Made by a program: the position numbers and the translations under genes
Source of the DNA: Bombus terrestris
Taxonomy: Eukaryota > Arthropoda > Insecta > Hymenoptera > Apidae
Direction of reading: 5' to 3'
Assembly (NCBI RefSeq): GCF_910591885.1
Contig: NC_063285.1
Span: 11,379,395 to 11,443,394 of the forward strand
DNA length: 64,000 bases
The notes under the pieces: generated by a model
The model's input: only the letters and a program-made list of their open reading frames with translations
The model's database searches: none
What the model was told of the DNA's origin: nothing
Part shown: positions 38,313 to 50,900 of the stretch, piece after piece
How positions within the stretch are numbered: position 1 is the stretch's first letter
How the letters are laid out: each line of letters starts with the position of its first letter

Positions 38313-41300
38313 TCAAACTCCAGTTTCCTTAACCCTGAATTCTTCTTTTGCTGTAGCATTATTTGCAGAGCCCTGATATTTAATCGGGTAGGCCAATTGA
38401 TTTCCTTTATTCCAAGTATAAAGTTCCTAGAAATAAAGAGGACATCACAATAAGCTTTAAAATCCTTATCTTATTTAATTTGTTTTATTTCTTAAACTTC
38501 AAAATATTTACTTTTGTTTTATGGTTGTAGCTGACTGCTGTAGTTTTGTGATAAGGATTCGTGAATGATAAATGAACAGGTATTGTAACATTTTTATAAA
38601 GATCAAAGGCCAACCTATAAGTAACATATCGATATGTAATTATAAAATAAAATATATTATAAAATATACTTTTATTTTTTAAGCTTATAACACTTTCTTA
38701 TTCTTTCTCTTCTTTTTTTTCTTTTTCTAAATTTTACCTTATTTTCATTGTTTCTTCTGTAACGCTATGAACAGCGTAAAGCACTCCTCCAGCAATGAAC
38801 ATTTCTCCAAATTTATGATTATCTATACTAATGTTCCATGCATGTTGAATATTCATATTAGTCGCATCCATCTTTATTACTATTGTATTATTCGATGGTA
38901 AGCCGTATATTATCCATAACCCTGTTGTTAAAATAATGTACGTCTTATTTGCTATTTTTATTTAAAGAGAAATATTTCTTTTAAACAAATTACGATATAA
39001 TTACCATTCTCATCAACATTGAAGTCAACATAATTAAAATTATGATTCGGTGTATATAAATAATTCCTCGTGTTCACTAATAAACCTGGAAGATGTAATT
39101 CACACCGCGAAGACTCCTTGCCACATACTTGATCAGAAATAGAATGAAGATTAAATCGAAAAATTGATGATCGGTTTATGGGATTATAAAAGAAAGATTT
39201 GTTATACACTACATGCCCATTTCCCTAAAAATGAATTTAACATGAGATAATAATACATAATTTTAAAAATAGTATGATATACCTGAAATGGATATGGCAA
39301 TTTAATGGGATATGAACTCCCATGTTTAAAATGATCCTTTGAATCATATTCAAATATGAAAGAAGTTTCATTCTTTCGGGTAACCCAAAGTTTCTCTGGA
39401 TAACCATCAGATTTAGTGTCATGCATCCAGCTTCCGTAATGATCATCCATAGTACCCTTTAAAACTGGTTTTCCTACTGCTTCTATTACACCATCTACAG
39501 AATTAAATAAAATTAATATCTCGTTAATTTATTTAATTATGTACAACCTATAATTATACATTTATTTTGAAAAGAAATAATAAATGTACTTCACCTGCCA
39601 ATCTTAATGGAAGTCCAGTAAAGTTGACATTTTTGAGTGGCTGAATATTTAAATATTCAGCAACATCTGTAAAAGTACATCGTAAAACAGGGCAAGCAGC
39701 GCAAGTTTCATGTGGTGCACAAAGTTCATCTAAATCAACATGCTGCGGCGCAGGCTTTCCATATGTAACGTGTTGTTGTTTTCCTAGCTTTGACTTTTCC
39801 ATGCTCTTCGCGTCATCTACAAAATATTTCAATGTCAATATTTATGTAATTATTTGAAAAATATCGAAACTAAAAATATATGTTACCATCGACTGTAAAT
39901 GATCCTTTGGTGGTGTCAATATCATTTTTCACAACACAATGGTATGTACCGTAATCTGCTGATGTTATCTTTGCAATCTTCAGGCGCATTTTAAGCTAAA
40001 ATATTACATTAAGATAAAGGTATATGGAAATATATATGAACACATTGCATAGGATGCTATTATCTTTTACCTTATACGTATCTCTTCTGTCATAAACTTC
40101 AAGTCTATATTTCTCAGACATTTTGAGTCTACGATCTTCACGTTCCCAATAAACAATTGGTTCTGGAAATGCTTCAACTTCACATTCTAAAACTACAGTA
40201 CTTTGACTGCGTGCGCGAATCATTTGATTACGAATTCGAATGAAAGGTGGAACTGCAAAAAAGATACTTTCTTAATAAAAGAAATAAATAAAATATATAT
40301 GTATATATAAATGTGTATATCAAAATATCTACATTTAACTTGAAGTTTGATTCTTTTCAATGCTCGAGGTGGAATTCCATTATCAGCTACACAAATATAT
40401 TCTCCCATATGTTCTCTGTTAACTATACTGATATTAAATGTATGTCCAATTACAGAAGTCACTGTTCAATAAAATTGTATACTTATATAATTATATACTT
40501 TTGTGAAAGTTCATAATCGCGTTACTGACACGATTATAATTTTATATTACCGTGCCAAGATCCTATAGGAATGACACCACCATCGCTTCTAAACCATTGA
40601 ACAGTAGGTTCAGGTTTGCCACTTGCTGCACATTTTAATCGTAAATTAGTTCCTTCATAAATGGAAATTAAGCCAGTTGAATTTACCGTTGAAGGTAACA
40701 TTCGATCATCTGAAAGAATGTATAAAAGCTATATCGTTTGAGCACGCAAACTTTCAAAGTATAGTTATTTAAAGATAAAGAAGGTACTTGCCTAGAATGG
40801 AAGGAGGAATCAATAAGTCGTTTATATTATAATCATTCATGTTCACCTTCCAGGCTGTTATCCCTGGCCTGCCATCTTGTCCTGGTGAGCCTGGTCTACC
40901 AGGAGGGCCCATTTCTCCTAAAGTTGTTCACATCATCAACGTATCTCTTTTTCATCCACGTGCAATTAGAATGAGCGAATTTGAAATAATGTTAAGTTAC
41001 CACGTGGTCCAATTGGTCCTTGAGGTCCCATTTGACCTGGCCTTCCTAAAGATATTGTATCTTTAGAAATTAAATTAATGAATACAAAAGATCTCTAAAT
41101 CAAAAGGTGCATACCATCTGTTCCATTACGTCCAGGCCGACCAGGAGACCCGTTTAGTCCTGGTTTACCATTCATACCAGATAATCCATCTGTACCACTA
41201 CGTCCAGGAATTCCATCAAGTCCAGGTTCTCCCGGTATTCCATCCCTTCCATCAAAACCAGCTGGTCCTATATCACCTTTTGGTCCACGAGGACCAGGAG

Positions 41301-42403
41301 GACCAGTCAAACCAGGTGGTCCTTTCGGACCAGTCATTCCTCGTAATCCGGGAAGACCTGGTTCCCCGGGAGCTCCTGGACTTCCTGGTGCCCCTGGTAA
41401 TCCCGGAGGACAATATTTCATTGACGATCGACAAAAATTTTCAATCGCATCGAGCTAAAATGTGCAATATCTATGAATAAAATTTAACACATTTCTATTA
41501 GCTTTGGTTATTAAGAAAAGTTAAATATTTAACCTGCACACGAGTATCTGCATTTAACCATACCCAATCATGTCCCATAGGAGTAATTGGAGAAGATGCC
41601 AAACCTGTTTTTGCTATGGGAGATGAAGTTACTTTCTTAGATTCTTTTAATGTATCCTTCTCTTGCCAAATCTAAAATGTAGAAAATATAAATATAAGGT
41701 ACAATTTTTATATGAGGCAACTAGAACCAAGAAGATGCAAGTGACTTTTTTCCGATATCAAGATAATTAAGTTTGAAATTCAAATGTGTTAAAAAAGATT
41801 GCACTGCAAAGTCTCTATGAAAATTAAGTTATATTTAATGCTTGACATAGTAAGGAGTATATACACATATTTTTAATGAATTTCATATTTTAGTTTATGA
41901 GTTATTGAATATACAGAAACTAATGTTATTACACTTGCATGATATTTCAATATTATTTGCTTAGAAGTCAATTTTTCTAGCCTTTAAATGATACTTTTAT
42001 GTAATGATGGATTACTTAAATTATATATATATATATATATTGTATTTAATGATCTAATTAGCCATTTTTGCTTTTAATTAAAAAATGTGAAAAATATCAC
42101 TTTTGTCCCTTTGATTCCAAGTGCCTTATGCTATATATTGATTATACATACTCTGGATGTATCTGAAACTTTATTATCTTCTGTCACAGGTAAAGCACTA
42201 CTTCGTTTCCTCCTTACCAATTTTTCAGTTTCTAAAAAGTCTTGGTTTCGCATAATAAGAACATCTGTTTCCACATGGGCCACATAAGTATAAAGATAGA
42301 TAGATGTTAAAAATTGTACCAAGAATTGAATTAGAATAAGAAACAAAAGGCTCCATGGTTGTAGTATCCATCGAGTAGATTTCATAGAAGCTTTCTTTTC
42401 CAT
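38313..42403 (-). CDS. Colmedin/gliomedin-like collagen-Ig-olfactomedin membrane protein
   Basis: Type II membrane protein of the colmedin family (C. elegans unc-122, vertebrate gliomedin), which is shed and organises the extracellular matrix at neurons. Fifteen coding exons: 42403-42152, 41671-41534, 41454-41115, 41045-41001, 40917-40792, 40709-40551, 40461-40333, 40252-40071, 39995-39887, 39816-39595, 39494-39283, 39224-39005, 38921-38738, 38614-38512 and 38426-38313, giving 844 residues. In order: one membrane segment (about 12-41), a furin-type site R64-R-K-R67, collagen Gly-X-Y repeats (about 147-280), two Ig domains (C...YICVADNG and C...YGTYHCVVKN), a cysteine-rich linker (CAPHETCAACPVLRC), and an olfactomedin domain (GSWMHD, YNKSFFYN, NVDENGLWIIY, ELYTWNKGNQLAYPIKY). 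One collagen exon is exactly 45 bases. The intron after 40792 uses a GC donor. Confidence 0.94.
42021..42042. repeat. (TA)n microsatellite in colmedin intron 1
   Basis: About 10 TA units in the first coding intron. Confidence 0.8.
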
Positions 42404-43625
42404 GATTACATGTATGTCAAATCCTTAAAAATTATTTATTTATCGCTTTTGTAACCAAAAACGTATTACATTTAACTTACCAATGAAAACTTTATAAAAA
42501 TCATACGCTCCTAAAGAGACTTGTATCCCTAATATATCAAACAAATTAGGAAGAAGGGGAGAGCAAACAGATTTGAATTGGCTGAATTGTTACTATCAAG
42601 TAATTTAATAGAGTATCCAATTTCTCCTAGATACAACTTTTATTCATTCAAGAGCTTTAAGCTAATAAAATGACATTTCAAAGAATCTAATTGATTTATA
42701 TATATATATAAATCACATTTTGGCAAAATGCTAAACATAGATAATTCATTAAATACTTCATAAATATGTTACGAAAAATGTATTTTATATCAATAATTGT
42801 AATTAGCCATTGTAACAAAAATGATTATGTAAAAAAAAAATAGAATTCATCTTTTAATGACTTCAGCGTAAACTAACGCATCTGAATACTTACCACCACA
42901 GCCGGCAAGCAATGATATTTCGATGATAACGCATGCGCGATTATCATTCATTAAGGGTGCAAGTAGCAAAATAAGTTTTAGCTTTATATTATGTATGGCG
43001 GTAAATTTAAAGTGATTTAATCCTAAACTGATATGAGCAATAAATGTGTATTATTTTATTAAAAATGTGGTATATTTTTGAGAAATTTTATGATATTAGT
43101 ATCCATAGAAAAAAAAATAATTTTAATTTACTTCCTCCGTATCCATACATGTATGTATAGTACATAAATATAGAATTGTACACAAACTCCCTTGTATGTA
43201 TATATGTACAAAAACATAATACAATAAAAACTCTATAACTGCTGGCGAAGATCATCATTTCAATCGTGCTTATGTTTTAGCCTTAGTAGTATGATACGCC
43301 AATGACTTTCCTTTTAAGATTCGTATCGTCTTCGTATCGGCGAGACAATATCAATACAATGACGAAATCTTTTTATTTTCAGCTTTTTCTTAATAAGGAT
43401 TTCATCTCATTACATTAGTTCTCTTTTTTTATTAAAACGAAACTAAAAACACTAAAAAGCTTAATTACGTTAATTTGGCCCGTGGATCTTTCTTCTTCAC
43501 CAGCTGTTTATCTTTGCGAATAGAGAATAGAGAATAGAGAATAATGTCTATGGTTTACCAATCGCTTAGCGAAACCAACTCTTGAGCTCTTAGAAAGTCT
43601 TTACTGTAGTATCAATGTTATTGCT
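42404..43625. other. Intergenic, colmedin 5' / Cap-H2 3'
   Basis: AT-rich, no supported exon. Contains a short tandem repeat of a GAATAGA unit (about 3.7 copies) at 43518-43543 within the likely Cap-H2 3' UTR. Confidence 0.5.
43518..43543. repeat. 7-base tandem repeat (GAATAGA)
   Basis: Nearly four direct copies in a row, just past the Cap-H2 stop codon. Confidence 0.8.
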
Positions 43626-46399
43626 TTAATTCTTTACATAATTTTTTCTGTCATTAAGCAACGTTATTTCTATATCGTTATCACTACTCCTTGTCTTTAT
43701 TTCCACATTGTACGTATTTGCCTGCAAAGACAAAGCGGTTATCACAATTTATACTAACTCGAGATGTAAATAAGTTATAATGAAAATAAATATACCAATT
43801 GTAACGAGGCTAAGAAATATCTAGCTACTTCACGAGCGGGCTTGTCTTGAACGACACTATCGAAATTAATTTTTTTCTGTTTTGATGCTTGCAACACTTT
43901 TATTATATGAGATGAATAATCACGAATTCGAAATGCAGGTCTCATTTCAGCTTCCGCTAATTTTGGTTGCAACGAGGCATGCCACTTTGCTACAGTCTGA
44001 TCTAACTCTGTGATAACATTCGACTGTTCAAAAATCTTTTTCATTTTGTCCTCAATTAATGTTTGATAATTCGGCAAAGAATAAGACAAATTAATTTCTG
44101 AAGTTAAAGATTCACGCCAATTGTTAGACGAGTTAGGAGATTCTGCAAGCATATCCACTGTATTTTGACAAATTGTTGATCGTAATGGAATGTCAGTAGG
44201 TGAAGAACTTCTACTCGTTATATCCTCAATACTATTTTCAATTGAATCATTTCGATAACTTCTACTTGTTATATCCTCAATACTATTCTCAGTTGAATCA
44301 TTTTGATTTTGGGATACATGAAAATCTATAGCAACATTTGTCACAGCTTCATATTGAGAATCATCATTTTCTTTTTCTATACCATTTAAACATTCGTCAA
44401 AATTCTTCATGAAGTCTTCTATTTCCTCTATCAAAAAAATTATATTTTGCAGTTACAACGACGACGACAACAACAACAACAACAACAGCAACAACAACAA
44501 TAGTAATAATATAAAACGCGATTTGCCTCGGATTAACTTACGTTTCTGCAAATGTTTAAACTTCTGTTTTGTACATAAAGTAGCGTCTTTTTTTTTAAAT
44601 AACTCAGTTTCACGTAAAACGAGCTTTGCTAAACATTCTGGTTTGTACAGTTTTGATGTAAATTTACGTTTTTTCTAATAAACAAACAAGAGGAAATAAA
44701 TAAATAAATGCATAGACATACAAATATCTAAAAGATTATTAAAAGCTCTAAGTGGTTCAAGGTACGGAACATTAAAACTTATTATTTATACATACAGAAC
44801 CAAATTTTGTTTCCAAAAGTGAAATGTAGTCTGGAAGTTTCAGGATACATGAATTGCTAGAAAAAACATGCTTTATTCCTTGAATAAGAGGCATTGGTTC
44901 CCAGTCATATTCATTTATATCATCTACAGAATATATTGATACTTTTGTTGTTTGGTTCCTAATAAAAATATTAGTTTTCATTGATTTAATATCATCAATT
45001 GTAAAATTAATAGAATAATTTTAATAGAAGAGATACCCTCTTTTCCGCATGCTAGGTAATCCATGTTTCCATCGTACATTATCTGATTCATTCAATTGAA
45101 AAATTTGACTCTCTTTGGAGAAATGATTTATTTGCTTATCATATTTTATTCGATCACTTGCACTAAGTTGTACTATATTTTCATCGTTATTCTGATCACT
45201 TTTTTTTATTTGATTCACTTGCACTGAATCTCTAATTTGGCATTCTTCTTCAGTTTGATTCATGTTTTTGAAATGCTGAATTGAACAATTTTGAATACTA
45301 ACATTTTGCACCCTACTTTGTTGGATATGTTCTTTTTCTGATTCATCCTTTTCAGCTTGTTTTAAAATGCTATTATTAAGAAATAAACTTTCATGATTAT
45401 TGTTTATTGTGTTTTGTTCCTCCATACTTTGTAATTCATTTACTGATGAATCGTTTTCCCTTAATGAAGAATTTTGTTCATCTTCAAATTCATCATAAAC
45501 AAGTGTAATAGACTCATTATCATTTGGTGAAGTAATTGAATGATATCCTGAGGTTCCTGTACCCGGAGTTTTTGGTTCTGAATATAATGACAATGAATTT
45601 CTTCCCTCTTCAATATAAGATCTATATATATGAGTAAAATCATATGGTGTTAATTCATTCACCAACATTCCACTTGTATTTATGGCTTGATTGCACCTTA
45701 AAATTAAAAAGTTATAGCTATCACATAAAAATTAAAATAGAACAAAGATATTGCTGTTTACCGAAAATCATATTTCTTTCCAATGATTTCTCCTAAAATA
45801 TCATATACTTGAATAGGAATGCATAATTGCAGGGCATCATTTTCTAATTGTGTAAACCGACGACTTAACAATTTAACTTTCTTCTGTGTTTGAAATTGAT
45901 TTTTTTTATCAATATGTTTCCCGATATCTTTTTCTAAGTCAATCATTACAAAATTTCCCAAATTAACATGACTCTTCTTAAAAAATTTCTTTTCTTTATT
46001 CATACACTTCTTTATTCCTTTTTCCCTAATGAAAAAAATGAAGGAATTATTAGCTACAATACATACATCTTTCATTGAATGTAAGATAAATAATTACTCA
46101 TAGCCGAAAAATGTTTGTCTCAAAATTTCTGCTTCATTGATTAGATGTTCAATTCTTCGAACGTATATGTTAGTTGAATTTTGTAGAATAAGCGCTGCTT
46201 CCCCGAAATTGATATTACACGGTTCTTCTAATAAAGCATAATATTCTTCTAAAATCTAGAATAACACGATAATATTCTATTTATATTGAATTATAATAAC
46301 TTTAATAGTATAATATACCTGAGATAATGGAAATTTCCAATCAGCAAGATCTTTTGCTGGTTTCATAAGTTGTTTACTAATGTCTTGTAAAGTAATCAT
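43626..46399 (-). CDS. Cap-H2: Condensin-2 complex subunit H2 (kleisin)
   Basis: Kleisin of condensin II, which bridges the SMC2/SMC4 heads and drives chromosome compaction; in flies it also opposes homologue pairing. Eight coding exons: 46399-46319, 46255-46098, 46025-45762, 45696-45037, 44958-44796, 44674-44542, 44427-43796 and 43721-43626, giving 728 residues, longer than the human protein (about 605). The N-terminus matches the family (QLMKPAKDLADWK, LLEEPCNINFGEAALILQNS, YVRRIEHLI). The C-terminal winged-helix part also matches (WHASLQPKLAEAEMRPAFRI, then REVARYFLASLQL followed by ANTYNVEI). The middle is long, polar and low in complexity, and includes a 51-base in-frame tandem duplication at 44208-44309. 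It is divergent from Psc, with about 1.5 kb between the starts. Confidence 0.92.
44208..44309. repeat. In-frame 51-base tandem duplication inside Cap-H2
   Basis: Two adjacent 51-base copies (boundary at 44259) differ at only a few bases. They encode two 17-residue copies of an ...NS(I)EDITSRS... motif in the disordered middle of Cap-H2. Confidence 0.85.
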
Positions 46400-47904
46400 T
46401 TCAAATATTATTTAATTTTTTGAAGGACATGAAAGAACTAGATTCAACAAGTCAAGCATTTATATATAATTAAATAAAATGATTAAATTTCATTATTTAA
46501 AAAAAGATATTTAATGTTTTATACGTGTTCTCATGATATAAAAACTGAATTTACTCTGTTGTGTAAATGTCTGGATATTGATCATAAATTACAAGAATAG
46601 TAGATTACGAATCACAATCTAATTTACTATTCGAATTGTTTAAAATTCGATTTTCTATATATTTTTATAAACATGAATATTTGTAAAGTAAAAGCAGATG
46701 AAATGAAAAATTACTATCTAATATGTATTTATAGTAACACTTTATGCTATATATACATACATATATATATATATATATGTATGTATGTATAGGCATTTAA
46801 TTACTGCAAAATAAAACAAAATTGAAACTGCTCTATTTAATATTTTATTTACATACCATATTATATCTAAACATAATATTTTATGATTTCATTATAATAT
46901 GTAAATTGTTATTTCTAATAATTAAGAGATACATAAAAAACGGACAAATTTTTCATTTGAAATAAATGTAAAATATGTACATATGTGATATTTACACGAT
47001 ACATGTTGTACAAGTTCAGGTATTAGTATATTCACATTTACATTTTAATGAAAATACAATATATAACAAAGTGTTTATATACAATTTAAATAATTTTAAA
47101 TTGATTTGTAGATCGAATATAATTCGAATTAAATATTAATTTCGAATGAAATAATATATAAATTTAAATTTACGTGTTAGCAATGCCATCTCTGAATTGT
47201 ATGAAGTACTCAAATAGTCATATCGATAAATGATACCGTTAATTTGTTACAATAGCCCGTAGTACTCATATATTTCTTAGCAAATACAATGTTTGCTGTA
47301 ATTTATTAATTTTAGTTATTATCTCCTTTTCTTTACTTTTTCCTTGTAAAATAGGGTTAAGGACTACACCTGAAAGGAAACTCATGTTTTTGGAAATGTC
47401 ATTGGCATGATTGTTTATCCACCATTTTGTTTTGCTGTCGTCCTCAGAGTTTTTCCTGGTACCGTGGCCTATTTTACAATGAACTAGATTGACTCAAATT
47501 TCGAAAAATCGTAGAATCAGAGAACGCTCTGTGTTTTCGAAGAGATTTGTTTTTAACGGATTTGAGTCAGTTTTTTAATAAATGTTCTCATTATGAGAAT
47601 TCGTGAAATTTCACCTCGAGTTCTGACCCAACTTTCCTGACTTCTTTAATCAAATGGCGATTACTAGATAAAACGAACAGTTTTCGCGTCATTTACCACG
47701 TAAGTTTAGTATTTTAACGATTCTAATTGGGTATAATAGCGCAAATTATTTAAAACTAGTCGAAAAAAATCGTTTTATTTCTTGTTTATTAATATTTCAC
47801 ATCATTCAATATTATTAATGTTTTGTGTTATTGCAATTTGTGTGATATTTTTGTTGACTATGAGGGTTAAATATATATGATTAATACAGTTTTCTTACTG
47901 CAGG
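46400..47904. other. Cap-H2/Psc divergent promoter region and Psc 5' UTR
   Basis: Holds both promoters. A donor (ccac|gtaagt) at 47700 and an acceptor (ttactgcag) ending at 47903 suggest a Psc 5' UTR intron, with the non-coding first exon ending at 47699. A palindromic TA/CATA microsatellite lies at 46748-46791. No coding exon seen. Confidence 0.55.
46748..46791. repeat. Palindromic (TA)n / (CATA)n microsatellite
   Basis: tatatacatacata... followed by its reverse complement ...tatgtatgtatgtata; able to extrude as a cruciform. Confidence 0.8.
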
Positions 47905-50900
47905 ATGTCAGGTCAGAGTGGAGGGCATCGCTTAAGGTTGTCCAAACTCAACGATCAGCTGACGTGCAAATTATGCGGTGGATATTTCATTGATGCCACT
48001 ACTATCATAGAGTGTTTGCATTCGTGTATGTGTATTCTTCTGTCGCTTTTTTAATCCTTTTGTCTGTGGTGAATAAATACAGTTTCATCATTGCAAAAGG
48101 GTTAAGCGACGATTCCAACATATTGATGTAAGCGGCGATTAACGTCGCACTACAGTTTGCAGGAGCTGTATTGTCAAGTATCTGGAGAACAATAAGTATT
48201 GTCCAATATGTGAGGTACAGGTGCACAAAAGTAAACCACTACTCAACATTCGTCCAGACCATACTTTACAGGACATTGTGTATAAACTGGTACCAGGATG
48301 CTATCAAAGTAAGTTTTATTATTAACAAAAGAATAATGTAATGAAGATACATTTAAATATTTATATTACAGATGAGATGCGATGCAGAAGAGACTTTTAT
48401 TTAAAACATCCTGAAGCATGCACTCAAGCAACATCTCCAGAGGCAAGAGGGGAACCAATTGAATCGCATATATATTCTCCAGATGAATCACTTAGTTTAT
48501 CATTAGAATACTTTAGTCCATCCAAGGACATCAAAGGTATAGCTGTAAAACCTTTATTGAGGCGGTATCTTCGTTGTCCTGCTGCTGTGACCATTTTTCA
48601 TTTACAAAAGCTTATACGAGCTAAGTATGGCTTAACTGATGCACATAGGGTGGATGTAATGTATAAAGAGGAACCCCTGTGTAGTAGTTATACATTGATG
48701 GATGTGATGTATATTTATCATTGGAGACGAGTAAGTATCAATGGTCTATTGAAAATATTTAGAAATTTTAATTCTATTGAAATCTTTTCTATAAACAATT
48801 TTTTTATCATATTTATTTCAGAAAGTGCCATTGCATTTAAGTTACAGAATATTTGAATCTTCTCCAAAGCGAATAAAACTTTCTGAAGATAATGTCAATT
48901 ATAAAACAACTTTACTTCATGCTGGAATTGATTCCATTGAATCAAAAGAAGAAAAATCATCAAAAAGGGAATGGAAAGAAGTACAGTTGAAGATATCTGA
49001 AACTGGTATTATGAGCATTACAGATATAACGGACCAACAATTTAAGAAAAATACAAAAGTTGAAGAATCCATTACTAGCATTGAAACAATAAACACATCG
49101 ATAGTTGAAGAAAATGACAGTAAAAATAACATACCCGAAGCCAGTGAAGGAAACAAACCGTCTTCAGACAAACAAGATGTTAGTGAGTCTGATAATTCTT
49201 CCAAATTAAACGAATTTGGTGAACAAAAATGCCCCAATCAAACAGAAACTGTGAAAACATTAACAAAAGGAATTGAAAATACGATAAACTTTAAATATGA
49301 GGAGGAATCGAAAAATCGATCGGATAATAACAATGTTGAAGATAAAACAATTTTACAGAAAAGTATTCAATCACAAGAGATGGCACAATATGTGAGTGAA
49401 CATGAAATTAGAAATAATAACATTGAAAATAAAGATCAAAAGGAGTCATCAAGAAATAACAATAATATTATCGCGGATAAATTGGAAAACTCTAAGCAAA
49501 ATTCAAGAAATGAGATAAAATTTATAAATACAGGATCGAAAATCAATGCTCTAAGTGTGAAATTACAATTCCAACCGAAAACTGGACAAATTAGCAGTAA
49601 CAATGCTTCTTCGAAAAAGGTTACGAAAGATAGGAAAATCACACCACAGTCGTCTAAAAAGGTAGAGGTAAAGATTGCTGAAAACTTAAAATCTACAGAG
49701 CTGAAAAATTCTTTTGATCCTTCAAAAACACAAGTAATGACAAATAATGGTGGGGTTACATTAACCAAATCATTAGTTCCATGTTCTACAAAAGCCATAT
49801 CACAGAAAACAGAATTACTGGATGCCACAGAACCTGTTTTATCAACGTACCCAAGTACTTCAGTTAATTCTGAAACGAGAGAAACGGAAATAAATGTAAG
49901 AAATGTGCAATCAACTGATCAGAAGGAAGAATATTCTTCTCAAGGAGAAAGTATTATAGAAAAAAAACCATATGTATCAGAGCAGATTTCAACAGAATCT
50001 TGTCAAAGAACCAATGGACAAGCAAATACACCTTCCCAAAAGTCGTACACTCAAATTGAATCGTTATCAAATGATAATCTCGCATCATCAAATCCTTCTA
50101 CATCACTACCTATGTCTGTTGGTAATGGAATCAATCCAATTTCTACGTCAACAATAAGTCAATCTACATCTACATTTCCCTATATGGTCCAGGATTTGGT
50201 AAATAGTACTATGTTGAAAAATTCTCTCAAAAGTTTAAGTACATCAACGACGCAAAAATTATCCTCTACTGCAATTTCTGAAAATGAAGTACCTACATCT
50301 TCAGTATCAGAAAGTTCTACAGCATTTACTATACCTTCCTTGAACGTTTCTTCTTCTTTGAAAAGTAGTTATCTAAGTCCAAGTACTTCAAAAGAATCCG
50401 TTTTGAAAGCGAATTTGGAAATAACTAATACATATTCAGTGCCTCCTTGTCCCGATGCTATTCCAATCTCTTTGATGAAACCAACAATTCGTAAAAATGA
50501 ATTAATTACGAAGGGTTCTAATTTAAATGAAATTTGTGCAAAAATTGGGGCCTCCGGTTCAAAAATTAATGATATTTGTGCTAAAATTGGGGAAAATTCT
50601 AAAGAAAAAAACAAAACGGAAGTAAGAAGTAAATCCGATATCCCAGATTTATTAAAAATCGGGAGAAAGAATGGTTCGCCATCAATCGCCATTGATTCCA
50701 GTAGTAAACAGCAGCAACATACAAATATTCCAAATGTGCCCGTTTATGCACCTAATAGTAGTGCAATCACAACAGAGAGCAAACATATTTATTCAAATGT
50801 AAAGGATAGTCTTAGAGCTACTTCGTTAATAACTACTTCTCCAATGGCTACATCACACTCTTTACAGAAGGTTCTCTCTGTCTCTAAAAAACAAAGTCAA

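Noticed and set aside
44459..44500. CAA/CGA triplet run read as a polyasparagine frame
   Set aside because: It lies in a Cap-H2 intron and is a simple repeat, not coding.
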